A stretch of 64,000 nucleotides of DNA from Thalassomonas haliotis (GTDB lineage: Bacteria > Pseudomonadota > Gammaproteobacteria > Enterobacterales > Alteromonadaceae). The first letter of the stretch is position 1. Every line of letters begins with the position of its first letter. Below are positions 61,679-64,000 of the stretch, piece by piece. Made by a program: the position numbers and the translations under genes. Below the pieces are notes generated by a model. It was not told where the DNA came from. It did no database searches and saw only the letters and a program-made list of their open reading frames with translations. Where the stretch lies: assembly GCF_028657945.1 (NCBI RefSeq), contig NZ_CP059693.1:3038001-3102000 (forward strand). The letters are read 5' to 3'.

Positions 61679-62095
61679 TTATTTTTGTAATTCACTCAGG
61701 CATGCGCTGGCAATAAATCCCGAGCGTGTCTTGTAAGCGGGGGATTGGGCTACCTGATGGTCTATCTTTTTGATCAATAATTCCGGCAGGGTGACATTAA
61801 TTTTATGGCTTTTCCCCAGGTAAGGGGAGATGTCTATTTTTGTGATCGCCCAAATAGTGCTGCTGTTTTGTCCAGACTGGCCAGTCTGATTGACGTAATA
61901 ATCTACCGGATGAGGGGTCGGGATCGCTTCACCGTATTCTGCCAGGATACTCATATGGCTGGCGATAGCCTGCTCTATTTTTGTTAACCCTTCATCTATG
62001 GTTTTGGCTTTTGCCTGACAACCGGGTAAATCGGGCACAGTGATCTGATAGTGATCGGCTGTGATTTCTTTTTCTAACTTCACCGGATATTTCAT
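61679..62095 (-). CDS. HicB-family antitoxin-like protein, no adjacent HicA
   Basis: 138 residues. The N-terminal HicB fold is clear: 'HYQITVPDLPGCQAKAKTID' and 'EGLTKIEQAIASHMSILAEY'. The C-terminus 'SHKINVTLPELLIKKIDHQV' followed by 'RSGFIASACLSEL' is a ribbon-helix-helix DNA-binding domain. Such proteins normally neutralise a HicA RNase encoded beside them, but neither flank encodes a small HicA-like protein with the expected G-S-H-x-x-x dsRNA-binding pattern. It may be a stand-alone regulator. A four-copy repeat array starts 56 bp upstream. Confidence 0.82.
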   Translation of the reverse strand: MKYPVKLEKEITADHYQITVPDLPGCQAKAKTIDEGLTKIEQAIASHMSILAEYGEAIPTPHPVDYYVNQTGQSGQNSSTIWAITKIDISPYLGKSHKINVTLPELLIKKIDHQVAQSPAYKTRSGFIASACLSELQK

Positions 62096-62658
62096 AAACG
62101 CTTTCCTTAATGAAATTGAATATTGGCCTAAAAATGAACAAATCTCATTGTAACTCTTATAACCCTAAAAGCAAGAGGGGAGATAACTCTAATAACCCTT
62201 CAATTAACGATATTTATAACTCTGATAACTCTAGCGGTCGGCTTTACTATAACTCCAATAACTCTTTAGGTAAATGTAAGCTTAGTTGGTGTGCACTTAT
62301 TCACTTACTTCATATGACAGCCAATATAAAAGGATCGTTTTTAGTTCTTTACTATGATCTTCGAAAATACACCTCCTGGCGCTTACCCTTTAAAAGCCAG
62401 CTTTCCCGGGGTTATCAGGGGTTATCCTTGGCGGATCATTTATAGCAAAGGATGCACTAAACCCGGCAGGATTTTGGCTTGAATGAGTGGAAGATCCTGT
62501 ATATTGAGGAGGAGATCCCGATGAAAATTCTCTTTATCCCCCGCTTCTATTTTTATTTTTCAACTGTTAATATTTTTGTTCGTTTTTATCATTCGGGATG
62601 TTTATTCCGGTTAACCAGCTGCCGGCAAGGGTGGCGGCAATTTATACAAGGCGATAGC
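62096..62658. other. Intergenic region upstream of hicB-like and NAT genes
   Basis: 563 bp. Contains the 33-bp-period repeat array at 62151-62265. A plus-strand open frame across it (62110-62445) has no ribosome-binding site and owes its 11-residue repeats to the DNA repeat, so I do not call it a gene. Confidence 0.5.
62151..62265. repeat. Four 16-bp direct repeats with exact 33-bp period
   Basis: Copies begin at 62151, 62184, 62217 and 62250: TAACTCTTATAACCCT, TAACTCTAATAACCCT, TAACTCTGATAACTCT and TAACTCCAATAACTCT. Each is itself two TAAC(T/C)CT heptamers 9 bp apart. The 17-nt spacers are all different. 33 bp is close to three DNA turns, so all copies face one side of the helix. The array sits just upstream of the HicB/RHH-like gene; RHH proteins are known to bind short tandem repeats, making it a plausible operator. 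Confidence 0.75.
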
Positions 62659-63561
62659 ATGTCAGAGAAGGGCTCGGTCAAAAAAAGCTTAACGGCCAAG
62701 GAAATTCAGCACTACCTTGGCCGTCTGAATCATCGTGGCCAGTGCCGGGCCGATATCACGACCTTAAAAAGCTTACATCAGGCGCACATGGAAAATGTGC
62801 CGTTTGAAAATCTGGACATTGTTTTGGGACGCGATATTGAACTGTCGCTACAGGCATTGTTTGCTAAAGTCGTTACCGGGAGCCGCGGCGGTTTTTGTTA
62901 TGAAGTTAATTATCTTTTTGCCAATCTGTTATCGGCATTAGGTTTTGACGTTCATTTGCATGCCGCCCGTGTGTATGGCGATAAAGGGTACGGCCCGGCA
63001 TTTGATCATATGCTGCTCTCGGTTCGCCTTGATAATATCTTATACATTGCCGATGTGGGTTTCGGGGATTCATTTATTCAGCCGCTACCTTTCATGCAGG
63101 GAGATGAGGTGTGCGCGGCTGAAAAGCCCGATGCTGTGTCACTTGCCAGCCTTAACCCGGGTGCTGTAAGCCAGCGGGAAGTCAATTATAAAGTTGTCAA
63201 CAGCACAGATGGCCTGGTGCTGATGCAGCAAAAGCCAGCGCAGGCATGGCAGGCGCAATATCTTTTTTCATTGCAGGCGTTTGAGATAAGTGCTTTTTAT
63301 GACATGTGCCAATATCATCAGACCTCGCCACAATCGAGCTTTACGCAAAAGTCGCTATGCTCTGTTGCCACACCGACCGGGCGCAAGACAATGTCCAACG
63401 GCCGTTTTATTGAAACCGTCAATAACATGCGCCAGGAGTCAGAATGCACTGAGCCTGGGTTATATCGTGAGATGTTACAACAGCATTTTTGCCTGCCATT
63501 ACCGCAAGAAATTTCAGAGCAAAGCTGGCAAAAGCTGCTGGCCCAAAAAAACAGCCACTAA
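62659..63561 (+). CDS. Arylamine N-acetyltransferase
   Basis: 300 residues from the ATG at 62659 (MSEKGSVKKS; AAGG eight bases before it); the frame is open 180 bases upstream but that part is not NAT-like. The catalytic triad is complete: Cys80 in 'SRGGFCYEVN', His117 in 'AFDHMLLSVR' and Asp132 in 'YIADVGFGD'. 'HMENVPFENLDIVLGRDIEL' is the usual N-terminal signature. Transfers an acetyl group from acetyl-CoA to arylamines or hydrazines in the cytoplasm. Downstream lies a broken dinB-like gene. Confidence 0.93.
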   Translation: MSEKGSVKKSLTAKEIQHYLGRLNHRGQCRADITTLKSLHQAHMENVPFENLDIVLGRDIELSLQALFAKVVTGSRGGFCYEVNYLFANLLSALGFDVHLHAARVYGDKGYGPAFDHMLLSVRLDNILYIADVGFGDSFIQPLPFMQGDEVCAAEKPDAVSLASLNPGAVSQREVNYKVVNSTDGLVLMQQKPAQAWQAQYLFSLQAFEISAFYDMCQYHQTSPQSSFTQKSLCSVATPTGRKTMSNGRFIETVNNMRQESECTEPGLYREMLQQHFCLPLPQEISEQSWQKLLAQKNSH

Positions 63562-63917
63562 CATTCAGTCAAAGAAAAGGAACTTACCCTTGGCGACTTT
63601 GACGCTTTTCCCGAGCCGGTGTCAGCGCAAGATATTTATCACCGGGAGTTAGCGGATATTAGCGCTTTAAGGGAGCAAGTAGCTCAGGTGATTGTTGAGT
63701 TCTTTGCGCGTCTGACTGACGGGAATGTGCACAGGTGATGTCTTATAGCAGCACAGAAGGGGAGCGGATTAATAAATGCGTCGCCGATGTCTGCCAGTAC
63801 CTGTTTAATCATCAGAGCCACCACAGGGGACAGTTGACCTGTATCTTGAGTCAGCTGGGCATAAATTATGCCTGTACGGACTTGCCGGTACTGGTGCCCG
63901 AGGGCAGTGCCCTGTAG
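63562..63917 (+). pseudogene. DinB-family gene remnant (truncated and frameshifted)
   Basis: Directly after the NAT stop, one frame encodes 'TLGDFDAFPEPVSAQDIYHR' and 'EQVAQVIVEFFARLTDGNVH' then stops at 63736-63738. A second frame continues at once (ATG 63738) with 'VCQYLFNHQSHHRGQLTCIL' and 'SQLGINYACTDLPVLVPEG'. 'FNHQ-HHRGQ-x-x-x-LSQLG-...-TDLP' is the C-terminal signature of DinB-family metal-binding proteins. The two halves join with a one-base frame change, and the N-terminal third is absent, so the gene is a remnant. Confidence 0.75.
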
Positions 63918-63925
63918 AAAAGGCA

Positions 63926-63966
63926 AAAAAAAAGCTTAACCGATATTTATCAGTTAAGCTTTTTTT
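63926..63966. terminator. Bidirectional terminator at the right end
   Basis: An A-rich tract and AAAGCTTAAC at 63926-63940 pair with GTTAAGCTTTTTT at 63953-63965, with GAT/ATC extending the stem. It follows the DinB remnant and is symmetrical enough to act in both directions. Confidence 0.8.
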
Positions 63967-64000
63967 CTCTGTCATTTAAAACAGAAAAATATGGTCGGAG

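Noticed and set aside
62151-62265. CRISPR array
   Set aside because: Repeats are only 16 bp, spacers 17 nt, repeats are imperfect and no cas gene is present.
62110-62445. Protein of 111 residues with 11-residue repeats
   Set aside because: No ribosome-binding site; the repeats follow from the 33-bp DNA period, and the non-repeat part looks non-coding.

Overview
The window looks like chromosome of a marine gammaproteobacterium, most likely Alteromonadales/Colwelliaceae and Thalassomonas-like. That placement is inferred from protein character (YdjA-type nitroreductase, RstAB-like two-component systems, 67-kDa-type SppA, cytoplasmic AnsA, the divergent bioA/bioBFCD arrangement, many secreted hydrolases and orphan family-3 solute-binding proteins). 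No rRNA, tRNA, transposase, prophage or CRISPR array was seen. The first gene runs off the left edge. The right end closes on a terminator behind a broken dinB-like gene.

Layout. 0-5.5 kb: a minus-strand cluster of a carotenoid-oxygenase-family protein, a secreted FAD-linked lactone oxidase and a TonB-dependent receptor. 6-9 kb: a secreted protein of unknown function and two alpha/beta hydrolases, one close to the MEST family. 9-27 kb is accessory in character: a TIR-domain protein, a serine protease, a reprolysin-like metalloprotease with a coiled-coil tail beside a separate prodomain-like protein, two PI-PLC-like secreted proteins with Vps62-like tails (one also with a lectin-like insert), an RstAB-like two-component system, an exported two-gene pair with a pore-former-like hydrophobic region and a possible cysteine-hydrolase partner, and a protein resembling cargo of extracellular contractile injection systems next to a broken small gene. 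28-40 kb is signalling: divergent HD-GYP and GGDEF-EAL proteins, a lipoprotein, a second RstAB-like system and two orphan solute-binding proteins. 40-55 kb is mostly housekeeping: ansA, sppA, a DoxX-family protein, a nitroreductase, a chemoreceptor, asnS and biotin synthesis. 55-64 kb: a triheme lipoprotein with a cytochrome-porin fusion, an exported methyltransferase, a GST, PepE, an orphan HicB-like protein, an arylamine N-acetyltransferase and a dinB remnant.

The most interesting signal is regulatory. Two arrays of four TGT(A/C)-N6 direct repeats with an exact 10-bp period flank the first RstAB-like system. One (19511-19550) lies upstream of the lectin/PI-PLC gene, the other (22138-22177) upstream of the toxin-like pair. 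Read on the other strand they have the TACA-N6-TACA layout of the RstA box, and a related single site (35626-35639) lies upstream of the lipoprotein and second two-component system. This suggests an RstA-like regulon of secreted factors. A second unexplained structure is a four-copy array of 16-bp repeats with an exact 33-bp period (62151-62265) just upstream of the orphan HicB-like gene.

All functions are inferred from sequence motifs read by eye. No database search was made.
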